From assembly GCF_000372745.1 (NCBI RefSeq), contig NZ_KB889708.1:225234-289233 (forward strand): DNA of 64,000 bases. Reading direction: 5' to 3'. The stretch is from Embleya scabrispora DSM 41855 (GTDB taxonomy: Bacteria > Actinomycetota > Actinomycetes > Streptomycetales > Streptomycetaceae). Below the pieces are notes generated by a model. The model saw only the letters and a program-made list of their open reading frames with translations, had not been told where the DNA came from and searched no databases. Numbering within the stretch: position 1 is the stretch's first letter; each line of letters opens with the position of its first letter. This document shows positions 6,955 through 15,867 of this stretch, one piece after another. Made by a program: the position numbers and the translations under genes.

Positions 6955-9261
6955 GTGCAGGTCATGACCACGATGCGCAAGCGAGTACCGGCTCTGGCCG
7001 CTCTTGTGCTGTTGCTTCTCACCGCTGTCGCGGCCCTGTTGCCGTTACGTGTCTCCGAGCCCCGGCCGGCCTCCGCCCCCGTCGGCGAGTTCTCGGCGGC
7101 CCGTGCGGTGGCCCGGCTCGACAACATCGCGAAGGTCCCGCACCCGGCGGGTTCGGCCGCGCAGTCGCAGGTACGGGAGTATCTCGTCGGCGAGCTGCGG
7201 AAGTTGGGGTTGCGGCCCGAGGTCCAGGCCCGAGTCGCCCCCTCCGACCCCGACGGCAACCCGGCTGTCGTCGGGTCCGTCTCCAACATCCACGCCACGA
7301 TCCCCGGCAGGGAGCCCACCGGCCGGGTCCTCCTCGTCGCCCACTACGACTCCGTGCCGATCGCCCCCGGCGCCTCCGACGACGGCGCCAACGTCGCCGC
7401 CATCCTCGAAATCGCCCGCGCACTCGGGACCGGACCGCAGCTCCGCAACGACCTCGAGATCCTGTTCACCGACGGCGAGGAGCAAGGACTGCTCGGCGCA
7501 CGGGCGTTCGTCGACGCCGAGGCGGGCACACGCCGAGCCGCCGACCCCCGGCGGACCGTCGTGGTGAACATGGAGGGCCGGGGCCCCTCCGGGCCCGTCG
7601 TGATGTTCCAGATGGCGGGCACCGGTCTCGTCCCCGCCGTGCGAGCCTCCGGTGCCTTCACCACGTCGTTCTCCGCGGCGATCTACGACCGACTGCCCAA
7701 CGACACCGACCTGACAGCCTTCGACGAGGCCGGCATGCGGGGGCTCAACTTCGCCTTCATGGACGGCTCCGGGCACTATCACACCACCCACGACGACATC
7801 GCCCGGCTCGACCGCGCGAGCGTGCAGGACATGGGGGAAGCGGCACTCGCAGCAGTCCGGCAGCTCGGCGGGGCGGACCTCTCACAAACCGGTCCGGACG
7901 CCACCTACTTCTCCCTGTTCGGCACGGTCGTGTCCTACCCGGCATGGCTGGTCCTGCCGCTCGCCGTGGTGACGCTCCTGGGCGTGCCTGTGCTGCTGTG
8001 GTTCGGCCGGCGCCGCGGGTTGTCCCCGGGCGGGGCCGGACGGGCCGCCGCGACCTTCCCGCTCACGCTGATCGGCGCGGCGGCCGGCGGCCTGGCCGGG
8101 TGGTGGGTACTGAGCCTGGCCCGACCGGACTTCGCGCTCGGTGAGGGCAGCGTGTACCACCTCGGCCGATACGCGTGGGGTGGGGTGTTGCTGCTCCTGG
8201 TGCTGCTCGTCGCCTGGTACCGCTGGGCCCGCCGCAAGGCGTCGCCGTTGGACGTCGTGGTGGGTGTGCTCGGCTGGTTCGCGCTGCTCGCCGTGGTCTG
8301 CGCGGTGCTGCTGCCCCAGGGCGCCTACCTCTTCACCTGGCCGGCGCTGATCGGGACGGTCGTCGTGGGCGTGACGTTGAGGTTCACAGCCGCGGACTCC
8401 CCGTGGCGGGCGGTGAGCGGAGCGCTGACCGCCGTGCCGGTTGTGGCACTCGTCCTGCCGGTGGTGCTCGTGCTGCTGCCCGCCCTGGGACTGACGCTCA
8501 TCGCCGCACCGCTGGTCCTCGCGGTACTGCCCGCGGCGTTGCTGCCCGGTCTCCTGGAGCCCCTGCCCTCGCGCCGGGCGGTCACCGCCGGGATGCTCGC
8601 GGTGGCGGTGGCGGGTGCCGGCACGCTGGTCGTGGGCACGACCCTCGACGGGTACAGCACCGACGAACCCCGGCCGGTCAGCCTGGGATACGTCCTGGAG
8701 TCCGACACCGGCAAGGCCACCTGGGTCAGCCTCGGCGACACCTCCCAGCCCACCGTCGGCAAGCTCCTCACCGGTGAACCGGCACGCTACGACGACCGCG
8801 TCCCCTCGCTGGGCGGCCTCGCACTGGCGAACGGAGCGGCCAGGACCGCACCCCTGGACACACCGTCGACCAAGGACGTCTCGGTCGCCGAGGCCGACGG
8901 CGTACGTACGATCCGAGTCCGCATCCAGGCCCCCGCCGACGCGCACACCATCGACGTCCACGCCGACACCGGCGCCCACGAGATCCTCGACGCCACCGTC
9001 GAGGGCGCGAAGCTCGCCGGCGGCCCCAAGCACCCGGAGCGCGGCTGGGGCTGGAGCTTCAGCTACGCCGCCCCGCCCGCCGACGGCATCGACGTCGTCA
9101 TCCGCACCCGCGGCAACGGCCCCCTGCCGCTCCGCGTGATGTCCACCGCCGTCGGCCTGCCAAACGGGGCCGGCGCACCCGCCCCGGCCCCGGACGAGAG
9201 CTGGGCGAGCTGGCCGTCGGTCGCCGGACAGACCTTCGTCGTACGGACCTTCCGGCTCTGA
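6955..9261 (+). CDS. M28 family zinc peptidase with multi-pass membrane C-terminus
   Basis: Membrane-bound aminopeptidase-like protein of 768 residues. A signal-anchor (LAALVLLLLTAVAALLPL) is followed by an extracytoplasmic M28 domain at about 40-310 with the co-catalytic zinc motifs: VAHYDSV, the bridging Asp in GASDDGAN, the catalytic pair TDGEEQG, and a late HTTHDD histidine. Residues 320-560 hold about eight membrane helices, and the last 200 residues form an outer-face beta-rich domain. This layout resembles the vacuolar membrane protease Pff1 group. The GTG at 6955 is favoured because GAGG lies eight bases upstream; an ATG at 6964 is possible. Confidence 0.9.
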   Translation: MQVMTTMRKRVPALAALVLLLLTAVAALLPLRVSEPRPASAPVGEFSAARAVARLDNIAKVPHPAGSAAQSQVREYLVGELRKLGLRPEVQARVAPSDPDGNPAVVGSVSNIHATIPGREPTGRVLLVAHYDSVPIAPGASDDGANVAAILEIARALGTGPQLRNDLEILFTDGEEQGLLGARAFVDAEAGTRRAADPRRTVVVNMEGRGPSGPVVMFQMAGTGLVPAVRASGAFTTSFSAAIYDRLPNDTDLTAFDEAGMRGLNFAFMDGSGHYHTTHDDIARLDRASVQDMGEAALAAVRQLGGADLSQTGPDATYFSLFGTVVSYPAWLVLPLAVVTLLGVPVLLWFGRRRGLSPGGAGRAAATFPLTLIGAAAGGLAGWWVLSLARPDFALGEGSVYHLGRYAWGGVLLLLVLLVAWYRWARRKASPLDVVVGVLGWFALLAVVCAVLLPQGAYLFTWPALIGTVVVGVTLRFTAADSPWRAVSGALTAVPVVALVLPVVLVLLPALGLTLIAAPLVLAVLPAALLPGLLEPLPSRRAVTAGMLAVAVAGAGTLVVGTTLDGYSTDEPRPVSLGYVLESDTGKATWVSLGDTSQPTVGKLLTGEPARYDDRVPSLGGLALANGAARTAPLDTPSTKDVSVAEADGVRTIRVRIQAPADAHTIDVHADTGAHEILDATVEGAKLAGGPKHPERGWGWSFSYAAPPADGIDVVIRTRGNGPLPLRVMSTAVGLPNGAGAPAPAPDESWASWPSVAGQTFVVRTFRL

Positions 9262-9370
9262 ACCCACCCCACCAGAGCCCGCATCGGTTCCGGCCGCGAC
9301 CGGGAGAGTCCGGTTCGGCGGAGGGCGCAGAGGTGCGCCGGATCGGCGCCATCAGCGAGCCGACGGTTAT

Positions 9371-9408
9371 CACAGATATCATGGACCTTCTTAGTCCATG
9401 ATACTGTG
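9371..9408. promoter_or_regulatory. Long palindrome upstream of the NmrA-like reductase gene
   Basis: Perfect 10-base arms TATCATGGAC (9377-9386) and GTCCATGATA (9394-9403) flank CTTCTTA. The symmetry extends to CACAG/CTGTG if one base is skipped on the left. It sits about 40 bases before the start at 9446 and looks like an operator. No regulator gene is adjacent. Confidence 0.6.
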
Positions 9409-9445
9409 CGGATCACACATGGAGACGAGAGAAGGAAAGATCGTC

Positions 9446-10189
9446 ATGCGGATTGCCATCGCCGGCGCGACCGGGAACATCGGGGCCCGGACCGCCACAG
9501 CCCTCGAAAAGAGCGGGCACGACGTCGTGCGGATCAGCCGCTCGCTCGGCGTGGACCTGTCGACCGGGGACGGGCTGGACGACGCACTGTCCGGCGTCGA
9601 GGTGGTCGTCGACGCGATCACCGCGCCGGTGACCGACCGAGCCGGGACGGTGGCGTACTTCGGCACGACCACCCGGAACCTGCTGGCCGCCGAGGAGCGG
9701 GCCGGCGTCCGCCACCACGTGCTGCTCTCGATCGCCGGCGTCGGTCGAAACGAGGGCAATGCGCACCACGCCGGCAAGCGCGAACAGGAGCGCCTCGTGG
9801 CGGCGGGGCCGGTGCCGTGGACCATCGTCCCGGCCACCCAGTTCCACGACTTCGCCGCGATGGTGACGAGCTGGACCGAACAGGACGGGGTCGCCGACAT
9901 CGCGCCGCTGCTCGTCCAGCCGATCGCCCCCGCGGACGTCGCCGACATCCTCGCCGAGATCGCGGTCGGCGAGCCGCAGGGGCGCTACGTCGACGTGGCC
10001 GGGCCCGAACCGCAGGACCTGGTGGACATGGCCCGGCGCACCAACGAGGCACGCGGGCGCACGGTGCGGCTCGTGCCGACCTGGTCGTCGGTGTTCGATA
10101 CGTCGATGGCCGGCGACGTGCTGCTCCCCGGCGAGGGCGCCCGGATCGCACCGACCACCTTCGACGAGTGGCTCCGGGAGCAGCGGTAG
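9446..10189 (+). CDS. NmrA-like NAD(P)-binding reductase (atypical SDR)
   Basis: Cytoplasmic Rossmann-fold protein of 247 residues. The nucleotide-binding motif AIAGATGNIGARTA is at residues 4-17, with GTTTRNLLAAEERAGVRHHV and a PWTIVPATQFHDF segment typical of the NmrA/NAD(P)H-azoreductase group of atypical short-chain dehydrogenases. These act as reductases or redox sensors. The start at 9446 follows GAAGGAAAG with good spacing; an upstream ATG at 9398 lies inside the palindromic operator. The C-terminal IAPTTFDEWL is typical of the family. Confidence 0.88.
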   Translation: MRIAIAGATGNIGARTATALEKSGHDVVRISRSLGVDLSTGDGLDDALSGVEVVVDAITAPVTDRAGTVAYFGTTTRNLLAAEERAGVRHHVLLSIAGVGRNEGNAHHAGKREQERLVAAGPVPWTIVPATQFHDFAAMVTSWTEQDGVADIAPLLVQPIAPADVADILAEIAVGEPQGRYVDVAGPEPQDLVDMARRTNEARGRTVRLVPTWSSVFDTSMAGDVLLPGEGARIAPTTFDEWLREQR

Positions 10190-10219
10190 CGCCAAAGCAC
10201 TTCGCCGAGTCCGGGCTTC

Positions 10220-10304
10220 GACCACCATCGGTCGGTCGGAACTCGCCGACCGGGGTGACCACGGCGGCCGTGCCGCAGGCCGAGACCTCGGAGAGTGTGG
10301 TCGC
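10220..10304 (-). pseudogene. Fragment of a branched-chain amino acid aminotransferase
   Basis: A short minus-strand frame reads SEVSACGTAAVVTPVGEF, close to the conserved C-terminal EVFACGTAAVxTPV block of IlvE-type, PLP-dependent aminotransferases that precedes the substrate-specificity loop. Nothing else of the enzyme is present on either side. Taken as a relic. Confidence 0.45.
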
Positions 10305-10406
10305 CGGCCTCGCCGGTCGACCGGGAACGCGACGCAGCGATACCCGGATCGCTGCGTCGCCCTCGGTGAGCGGGCCCCGAACGTGTTCCTGAACACCCCG
10401 AACCAG

Positions 10407-10626
10407 TCACGCCCGCGATTGGCGCTCCGGCGCCGGGCGGATGAGCTTGAGCATGATCTCGTCGCACTCCCGGTCCACGCGCCGGCTCTCCTCCGCGAAG
10501 CCCATCCGGGCGTGGGACCGGCGTGCGGAAGTGTTCTTCTCGTACACCTCCAGCGTCAGCGCGCCGTGCAAGGCCGCCGCGCTCGTCGGCGGGAACGTAC
10601 GGGCGGATCACGGGATCTTCGGACAT
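10407..10626 (-). pseudogene. Broken GNAT N-acetyltransferase
   Basis: The first codons from the ATG at 10626 read MSEDPVIRPYVPADE, like a GNAT N-terminus. The tail lies in a shifted frame: LTLEVYEKNTSARRSHARMGF, then DRECDEIMLKLI and a stop at 10407. The tail is the typical last helix and strand of GNAT enzymes (N-x-x-A-R-x-x-x-x-x-GF). The central acetyl-CoA-binding region is missing, so this looks like an internal deletion with a frameshift. Confidence 0.45.
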
Positions 10627-11071
10627 GCGCGGCCATACCCCTATGGGGGATGGGCCGGCTCGGCCGCCGCCGTCGCCGGGCCTTCGTCGAGCATCGTCGC
10701 CGTGTCGACGACGCCACCGCCGTCAGCTTGCGCGCGAAACGCCGCTCGCCCTCCGGACGAACCTTTGCCCGACTTCTCGATGCGAGAGCCCCACCCACCC
10801 TTGAAAGCCCGCGCCGCCGGCAAGGCCCCGGAGAGCGTTGCCGCCCGCCACGCCGACACCCGGTCCCGCGCCTCGACGGGACGCCGTCCGGGAGCAAACG
10901 CGCCGACCCGAATCCGCGCGCGCCCTGTCCCTGAACGTCACTCGAAATCCCTGGGTCTCCCCGGCCTGCGCGTCGCTCACGGACTTACGCGAACTTTCGG
11001 ACACATCCCCCGAGACGGCCGGCGGCAGCGCCGGGGGACGGCGCCGGAAAGCGATTCTCGGCGGCGCGGCT
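10627..11071. other. Intergenic stretch, no gene seen
   Basis: About 440 bases between the GNAT remnant and the TetR gene. No start with a ribosome-binding site and no recognisable protein motif was found on either strand. Given the adjoining remnants, this may be decayed coding DNA. Confidence 0.4.
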
Positions 11072-11719
11072 TCAGGGTTGGACGTGTGGGCGTTCGTGCT
11101 GCGCCCGCCAGGAGGGCGTGGCCACGCCGGACATGACGATCATCACGATGTCCTCGGCGAGGGTGTCGGTGATGGGGAGGTGGCCGAAGAGCGCCCGGTA
11201 GTACGTGGTCGAGGCCAGCAGGTCGAGGAGAAGGTCGAGATCGGCGTCGGGGCGGATGTCGCCGCGGTCGATGCCTCGGCGCAGGGCGGTGGCCGTGGCG
11301 GCGCGGCGGGGGTCGAAGAGGCGAGTGAAGAAGTCTTCGGCCAGTGCCGGGTCGGCGGCGATGTCGGCGACCAGGGCGGGCCACACGCGACGGGTGCCGG
11401 GGCCGGCGAAGGCGGCGGTGAGGGTCGCGATGCCGGCGATGAGGTCGCAGTGGGTGCAGCCGGTATCGGGGGTCGGGGCGTCCCCCATGGTCGCTACGAG
11501 GGCGTCGACGACCAGGTGGCGGCGCGACGGCCAGCGGCGGCGGATGGCCGGCTTGGTGGTGCCGGCGCGTACGGCGACCGCCTCCAGGGTGAAGTCGGCG
11601 TAGCCGCCTTCCTCGAGGAGTCGCATGGTGGCCGCGAGGACTGCCTCGTCGATGCGGTGGTCGCGGGGGCGGCCCCGGTTGGTCGGGATCAGTCGCGTAC
11701 CGGAGCTGGCCATGGTCAC
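11072..11719 (-). CDS. TetR/AcrR family transcriptional repressor
   Basis: Protein of 215 residues (GTG at 11719; ATG at 11713 also possible). The N-terminal helix-turn-helix is clear: IDEAVLAATMRLLEEGGYAD, then FTLEAVAVRAGTTKPAIRRR and WPSRRHLV. The C-terminal part is a helical ligand-binding domain of the TetR_C type. It is divergent from an MFS exporter gene across a perfect 20-base palindrome, the classical arrangement in which the repressor controls the exporter and itself and is released by an exported compound. Confidence 0.93.
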   Translation of the reverse strand: MTMASSGTRLIPTNRGRPRDHRIDEAVLAATMRLLEEGGYADFTLEAVAVRAGTTKPAIRRRWPSRRHLVVDALVATMGDAPTPDTGCTHCDLIAGIATLTAAFAGPGTRRVWPALVADIAADPALAEDFFTRLFDPRRAATATALRRGIDRGDIRPDADLDLLLDLLASTTYYRALFGHLPITDTLAEDIVMIVMSGVATPSWRAQHERPHVQP

Positions 11720-11742
11720 GAGTATAGAGCGCGTCTACTATC

Positions 11743-11762
11743 GTTCCGTTCTGGAACGGAAC
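11743..11762. promoter_or_regulatory. Perfect palindromic operator for the TetR/MFS pair
   Basis: Arms GTTCCGTTC (11743-11751) and GAACGGAAC (11754-11762) are exact inverted repeats around TG. The site lies 24 bases upstream of the repressor start and about 29 bases upstream of the MFS start. Confidence 0.75.
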
Positions 11763-11790
11763 ATAATTCGCGACGACCCGGGAGTCGACC

Positions 11791-13455
11791 TTGTCAGCCG
11801 AGCTGCAGCGCAAACTCGAAACGACAGTCGAGCCGAAAATGGACAGGACACACATGGGGACACCCGCGGGCCTCCGTCGGGCGGAGGGAGAGGGGACGGC
11901 CTCGCCTCCGGGATCGGGGAAGGCCCCGCCGCCGGCGATCACCGGCGTCGACGCGGCTGACGGCGTTGCCCCTGATGACGCCACCGACCCCGCCGACCGC
12001 GCGGGGGTGTGGGATCACGGGCATCGGGCGCTGTCGTTGGGGTTGTTGATCTCGGTGGGCCTCGTCGCCTTCGAAGCCATGGGTGTCGTCGCGATCATGC
12101 CGCACATCGCACGGCGGCTCGACGGGCTGGAATCGTACGGCTGGGGCCTGTCCGCGCTGATGCTCGCGAGCATCCTGGGCGCGGTCGTCGCCGGTACGGC
12201 CGGAGACCGTGTGGGCCCGCGTCGGCCGCTCGCGGTGGCCCTCGGCCTGCTGGCGGCGGGTTGTGTGGTCGCCGGTGTCGCGCCCACGTGGTGGGTCTTC
12301 GTGGTCGGCAGGTTCGTCCAGGGGCTGGGGGTCGGCGCGATCATGGGCCTGGCCTACCTGGTGATCGGCCGGGCCTACCCCGATCACCTGCAAGCGCGCA
12401 TGGTGGCGCTCACCTCCTCGGCGTGGACCCTGCCCGCGCTCATCGGTCCGGTGATCGCGGGTACGCTCGCCGATCGGCTCTCGTGGCGTTCTCTGTTTCT
12501 CCTCCTGCCGATTCCGACCATGCTCGCGGCCCTGCTGACGTTGCCGGCGCTCCGTGCGCTGGGCGGCTCGGGAGACTCGGGCGGTTCGACGGCTCCGGGG
12601 GCAAGCGGGGATGCCCCTGGGGCGGGAACCTCTCAGGCGGGGGCTGCGGACACAGCCGGCGAGGCGGGGAACACGAAGGGGCGGCGGCTTCGAGACCTTG
12701 CGGCGAGTCTCGTACTCGCTTTGGGGATGGGGCTGATGATCGCCGCGTTCGAGTTCTCCTCGTTGGTGCCGGTGCTGCTCCTCGCATCGGTCGGCGCGGT
12801 CGTCGCCGTGCTCTCCTATCGCGCACTCACTCCGGCCGGAACCACGCGCGCCCGACGCGGGCTGCCGGCCGGGATCGCCATGCGATGGCTGCTCGCAGGG
12901 GCCTACTTCGGGGCGGACACCTTCCTTCCCCTGGGGCTGACCGAGCTGCGTGGGTTGAGCACCGTCGAAGCCGGACTCGGACTGTCGGCGGGCGCGTTGA
13001 CGTGGGTGGCGGGCTCCGCGCTCCAGGCACGGTGGGACGACCGCCACGGCGCGCGACTGCGCCCGACGCACAGCGCGGTCGGCAGCGCGGTGCTGTTCCT
13101 CGGCATCGCGATCCTGGCCGGCACCGTACTGATCGACGCCGTACCGCCGTTGGTGGCCGTACTGGGCTGGGCGATCGGCGGGTTCGGGATGGGCATCGCG
13201 TACAACGCCGCCTCCGCCGCGGTCCTCGCGCAGGCCCCGACCGACCAACAGGGCCGCACCGGCGCGGCGCTCCAGCTGTCCCAGACCTCCGCGATCGCCG
13301 CACTCAGCGGCCTCGGCGGCGGCGCCGTCGCCCTGACCCACAACCACGGCGCGGGCATGGGTACCGCGCTCGGCATGACGTTCGGACTGACCGCACTACT
13401 CGCCTTGGCGGCCGTGGCGGTATCAAGCCGGATCAAACCACCGACCGAGGGCTGA
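11791..13455 (+). CDS. MFS transporter, 14-helix drug-exporter type
   Basis: Inner-membrane exporter of up to 554 residues. A long hydrophilic N-terminus (about 75 residues) precedes the first helix (LSLGLLISVGLVAFEAMGVV). The A-motif region GTAGDRVGPRRPLAVA follows helix 2, and motif C-like WTLPALIGPVIAGTLADRLSW is in helix 5. A Gly/Ser/Ala-rich loop lies between the halves, and a further set of helices runs to the C-terminus. The TTG at 11791 has GGGAG seven bases upstream; ATGs at 11839 and 11854 are alternatives that shorten only the hydrophilic leader. Likely controlled by the divergent TetR repressor. Confidence 0.9.
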   Translation: MSAELQRKLETTVEPKMDRTHMGTPAGLRRAEGEGTASPPGSGKAPPPAITGVDAADGVAPDDATDPADRAGVWDHGHRALSLGLLISVGLVAFEAMGVVAIMPHIARRLDGLESYGWGLSALMLASILGAVVAGTAGDRVGPRRPLAVALGLLAAGCVVAGVAPTWWVFVVGRFVQGLGVGAIMGLAYLVIGRAYPDHLQARMVALTSSAWTLPALIGPVIAGTLADRLSWRSLFLLLPIPTMLAALLTLPALRALGGSGDSGGSTAPGASGDAPGAGTSQAGAADTAGEAGNTKGRRLRDLAASLVLALGMGLMIAAFEFSSLVPVLLLASVGAVVAVLSYRALTPAGTTRARRGLPAGIAMRWLLAGAYFGADTFLPLGLTELRGLSTVEAGLGLSAGALTWVAGSALQARWDDRHGARLRPTHSAVGSAVLFLGIAILAGTVLIDAVPPLVAVLGWAIGGFGMGIAYNAASAAVLAQAPTDQQGRTGAALQLSQTSAIAALSGLGGGAVALTHNHGAGMGTALGMTFGLTALLALAAVAVSSRIKPPTEG

Positions 13456-13499
13456 GAGACGGCCGGCCGGGCCCGGGCCCGGATTCGGGCGGGTATCCG

Positions 13500-13832
13500 G
13501 TGCATCCGGCCGCCTTCGGTAGGGCTTTGGCCACGCCGTGTATCGAAACGCGCGTGCTCGCCCGGGTCACCGGCGAGACAAGTCTCGTGACTCGGGCCGT
13601 GCGGGTCACGGAAACGCGTGTGCCCGCCGCAGACTTCTCGTCCCATGGAATCCACGGCCTGGACATCCGGTTCATGCCCTCGGGAGACATCGGATCCCTG
13701 GACCTGGGGATGACGCCGCACGTACAGCGGGCCGACGACGAACTCCTGACCCGGGTGGTGTTCGGCGAGCCCAACGACCGGGCCCTCGGTGTGTACGAAT
13801 CCATCCCGAGCGAGGAATGGAGCAGCCATTGA
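13500..13832 (+). CDS. Hypothetical protein, possibly a C-terminal fragment
   Basis: A 110-codon frame with coding-like third-position bias and no recognised family. The middle reads VTETRVPAADFSSHGIHGLD and the end GVYESIPSEEW. The frame is open far upstream inside the MFS gene (another frame), so the true start is unclear; the GTG at 13500 is the first usable one after the MFS stop. Its last bases overlap the transposase remnant. It could be the tail of a gene cut when the insertion sequence arrived. Confidence 0.4.
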   Translation: MHPAAFGRALATPCIETRVLARVTGETSLVTRAVRVTETRVPAADFSSHGIHGLDIRFMPSGDIGSLDLGMTPHVQRADDELLTRVVFGEPNDRALGVYESIPSEEWSSH

Positions 13833-13999
13833 GCGGCGCCCTCAACGACCGCGAGCGAGCCGAGGGTGAACGACACACCCAGGCCGTCCTCGCCCTCGCC
13901 CGCCGTCGCGTCAACGTCCTGTGGGCCCTGCTGCGTGACGGGCGGTGCTATCGGACCACACCACCCGTCACCCTCGCCGCTGACAACAGGATCAGGAAT
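13817..13999 (+). mobile_element. C-terminal remnant of an IS110-family transposase
   Basis: The frame reads LNDRERAEGERHTQAVLALA followed by RRRVNVLWALLRDGRCY, the conserved end of IS110/IS1111 DEDD transposases (RKRAEGKxHxxAVxALARRRxNVLWALLRD). The catalytic domains are absent. It lies exactly between the unknown fragment and the end of the glucuronate locus, so an insertion event may have shaped this border. Confidence 0.65.
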
Positions 14000-14002
14000 C
14001 GA

Positions 14003-15445
14003 TCAGTTCACTCTTCGGCGCATCGAGCGGTATTGCTCGGCATCGTGAGCACTGACGGATACAGGTTCGCCTGCGGCGTATGCGGAGTCCAACAGGGCTG
14101 GGGCGGTGTCGAGACGAGCGGCGCGCCCCAGCGCGTACAGGCCGAGTGCCGCGGCGCCGAGTGCGGTGCCTTCCGCGCCCGAGGAGAACACCGTGGGTCG
14201 GTCGAGCGCGGCGGCGACCACGGTCTGCCACAACGGCGAGCGGAAGGTGCCGCCGGTGATGCGCACGGAGGTGATGGGATGGACGCGGTCCAGGTCGGCG
14301 ACGATTTCCGCGAGACGAAGAGCGGTTCCTTCGACGGCGGCGCGCACGAAGTGGCCGCGGGTGTGGTGGTGGGTGAGCCCCAGATAGGCGCCGCGCAACT
14401 GTGGGTTCCACAGCGGTGAGCGTTCGGGAAGCAGGTAGGGGAGCATGACCAGGCCGTCACTGCCGATGGGTACCGCTTCGGCCAGTTCGAGCAGCTCGGT
14501 GTCGCGTCGTGGACCCGCTTCCAGATCGGAGGCGAATACGTCTCCGGCCCAGCGGACCACGCTGCCGCCGTTACTGACCGCGCCGCCGATCACCCAGATC
14601 GAGTCGGTCAGCGCGTAGCTGAACAGTCGGCCCTCCGGATCCGCGTACGGTTCGGTCGCGACGGTTCGCACCGCGCCGCTGGTGCCCAGCGAGAGTCCGG
14701 CCACGCCGGGGGCCATCGCCCCGGTGCCGAGGTTGCCGAGGGGGCCGTCGGCTGCGCCCGTGACGACGGGAGTGCCGGCGGGGATGCCGGTTGCCCGTGC
14801 CGCGGCGGGTGAGAGGTCCAGGACCGCGGTGGTGGGCAGTATTCGGGGCAGTTGCTCGGGCCGGACACCGGTGAGCCGGAGCGCCTCGGGGTTCCACTGT
14901 CGTGTTGTCATGTCCAGCATGCCGGTTCCGGAGGCAGAGGACAGTTCCGTGACGAGATCGCCCGTCAGCTGCAGCAGGACATGGTCCTTCAATCCGGCCC
15001 ACCAACGGGTTCGCGACCACAGCTCCGGTGTTTCCTGGCGGAACCACAGCAGTTTGGCGAGTGGGGTCATCGGATGGACGGGAGTGCCGGAGACGCGCTG
15101 TAGTTCGGTTGCCTGCCCGGAGAGGTGCAGTTGCCACGCCTGGTCCACGGCACGGTCGTCCGCCCACGTCACCAAGGGTGTGAGTGGGTGTTTGCGGTCG
15201 TCCAGGGCGAGCAGGCCGTGCATCGCCGTACCGACGGATATCGCCACGATGCGCGAGCCCGTGCAGGCGTTCGCGCATTCGCTCAGGACGTGGGTGATCG
15301 CGGCCGAGACGTGCGCCAGGTTCTGGGCGGGACCGGGCGGGCACTCCCGGGTGGCGAGATGTCGCCGGGTGGAGCCGAGCCGGAAGGCGACGGCTTTGAC
15401 CGCGGTGGTCCCGACATCGAGGCCGATGACGACCTCGCCGGTCAT
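14003..15445 (-). CDS. gntK: FGGY-family gluconokinase
   Basis: Cytoplasmic kinase of 480 residues that would phosphorylate D-gluconate to 6-phosphogluconate. The ATP-site start VVIGLDVGTTAVKAVAF is at residues 5-21. It matches the FGGY GntK group of Bacillus very closely by memory: TAMHGLLALDD, PLVTWADDRA, VSGTPVHPMTPLAK, SSASGTGMLDM, GAADGPLGNLG, SLGTSGAVR, YALTDSIWVIGGAVSNGG and ERSPLWNP. These blocks distinguish it from xylulokinase. Its ATG overlaps the stop of the truncated reductase gene upstream (ATGA), so it is translated as part of the uxaC operon. A 12-codon stub of a second copy lies at 19235-19270. Confidence 0.88.
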   Translation of the reverse strand: MTGEVVIGLDVGTTAVKAVAFRLGSTRRHLATRECPPGPAQNLAHVSAAITHVLSECANACTGSRIVAISVGTAMHGLLALDDRKHPLTPLVTWADDRAVDQAWQLHLSGQATELQRVSGTPVHPMTPLAKLLWFRQETPELWSRTRWWAGLKDHVLLQLTGDLVTELSSASGTGMLDMTTRQWNPEALRLTGVRPEQLPRILPTTAVLDLSPAAARATGIPAGTPVVTGAADGPLGNLGTGAMAPGVAGLSLGTSGAVRTVATEPYADPEGRLFSYALTDSIWVIGGAVSNGGSVVRWAGDVFASDLEAGPRRDTELLELAEAVPIGSDGLVMLPYLLPERSPLWNPQLRGAYLGLTHHHTRGHFVRAAVEGTALRLAEIVADLDRVHPITSVRITGGTFRSPLWQTVVAAALDRPTVFSSGAEGTALGAAALGLYALGRAARLDTAPALLDSAYAAGEPVSVSAHDAEQYRSMRRRVN

Positions 15446-15867
15446 ATGAGGTCCCCGGCCTGGGCCGTGACCGCCGGCAGCGCACTGTCGAGGCCGCCCT
15501 CGGGAGTCCGGCCGCGGCCCGCTTCGGTGACGGTCGGCGTGACGACCGCCGGGTCCGGTGACGACCGGTCGGTGAACCGGGTGGCGCGGTCCGCGCCCGG
15601 ATGCGCCGCGCCGACCGACGCGATCGACTCGCACCGGTCGCCGTCGCTCCCCCGGGCGATCAGGGTGTACATGCCGCCTTGGGCGGTCGGGCGCCGGGCG
15701 TTGTCGGTGCTGCTCCCGGTGAAGGAGGCGATGCCCCGGTGGACGGTGTCCGTCGCGTGCCCGGTGTACCAGGCCCGGTGTGCGCGGAAGAACCCGCCCG
15801 GTCCCGGATGGAGGAGGCGAATCGGCGCCGGACGCCCGTCGAGGGTGCGGGTCGAGGCGGTGATCAC
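15442..15867 (-). pseudogene. Truncated copy of the UxuB-type fructuronate reductase
   Basis: A 141-codon frame that begins as the intact reductase at 19267-20640 does: APIRLLHPGPGGFFRAHRAW against APVRMLHLGLGGFFRAHQAW, then IASFTGSSTDNARRPTAQ, GMYTLIARG and TVTEAGRG. It breaks off after about 130 residues and lacks the catalytic Lys and the whole C-terminal domain. The dinucleotide-binding glycine motif is also altered (PGPGG for LGLGG). Both junctions still keep translational coupling: GTG overlaps the uxaC stop, and its stop overlaps the gntK start. This suggests an in-frame-compatible internal deletion. Confidence 0.82.

Noticed and set aside
6519..7319. 266-residue minus-strand open frame overlapping the M28 gene
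   Set aside because: Antisense to a clear peptidase gene, low-complexity Arg/Thr composition, no motif.
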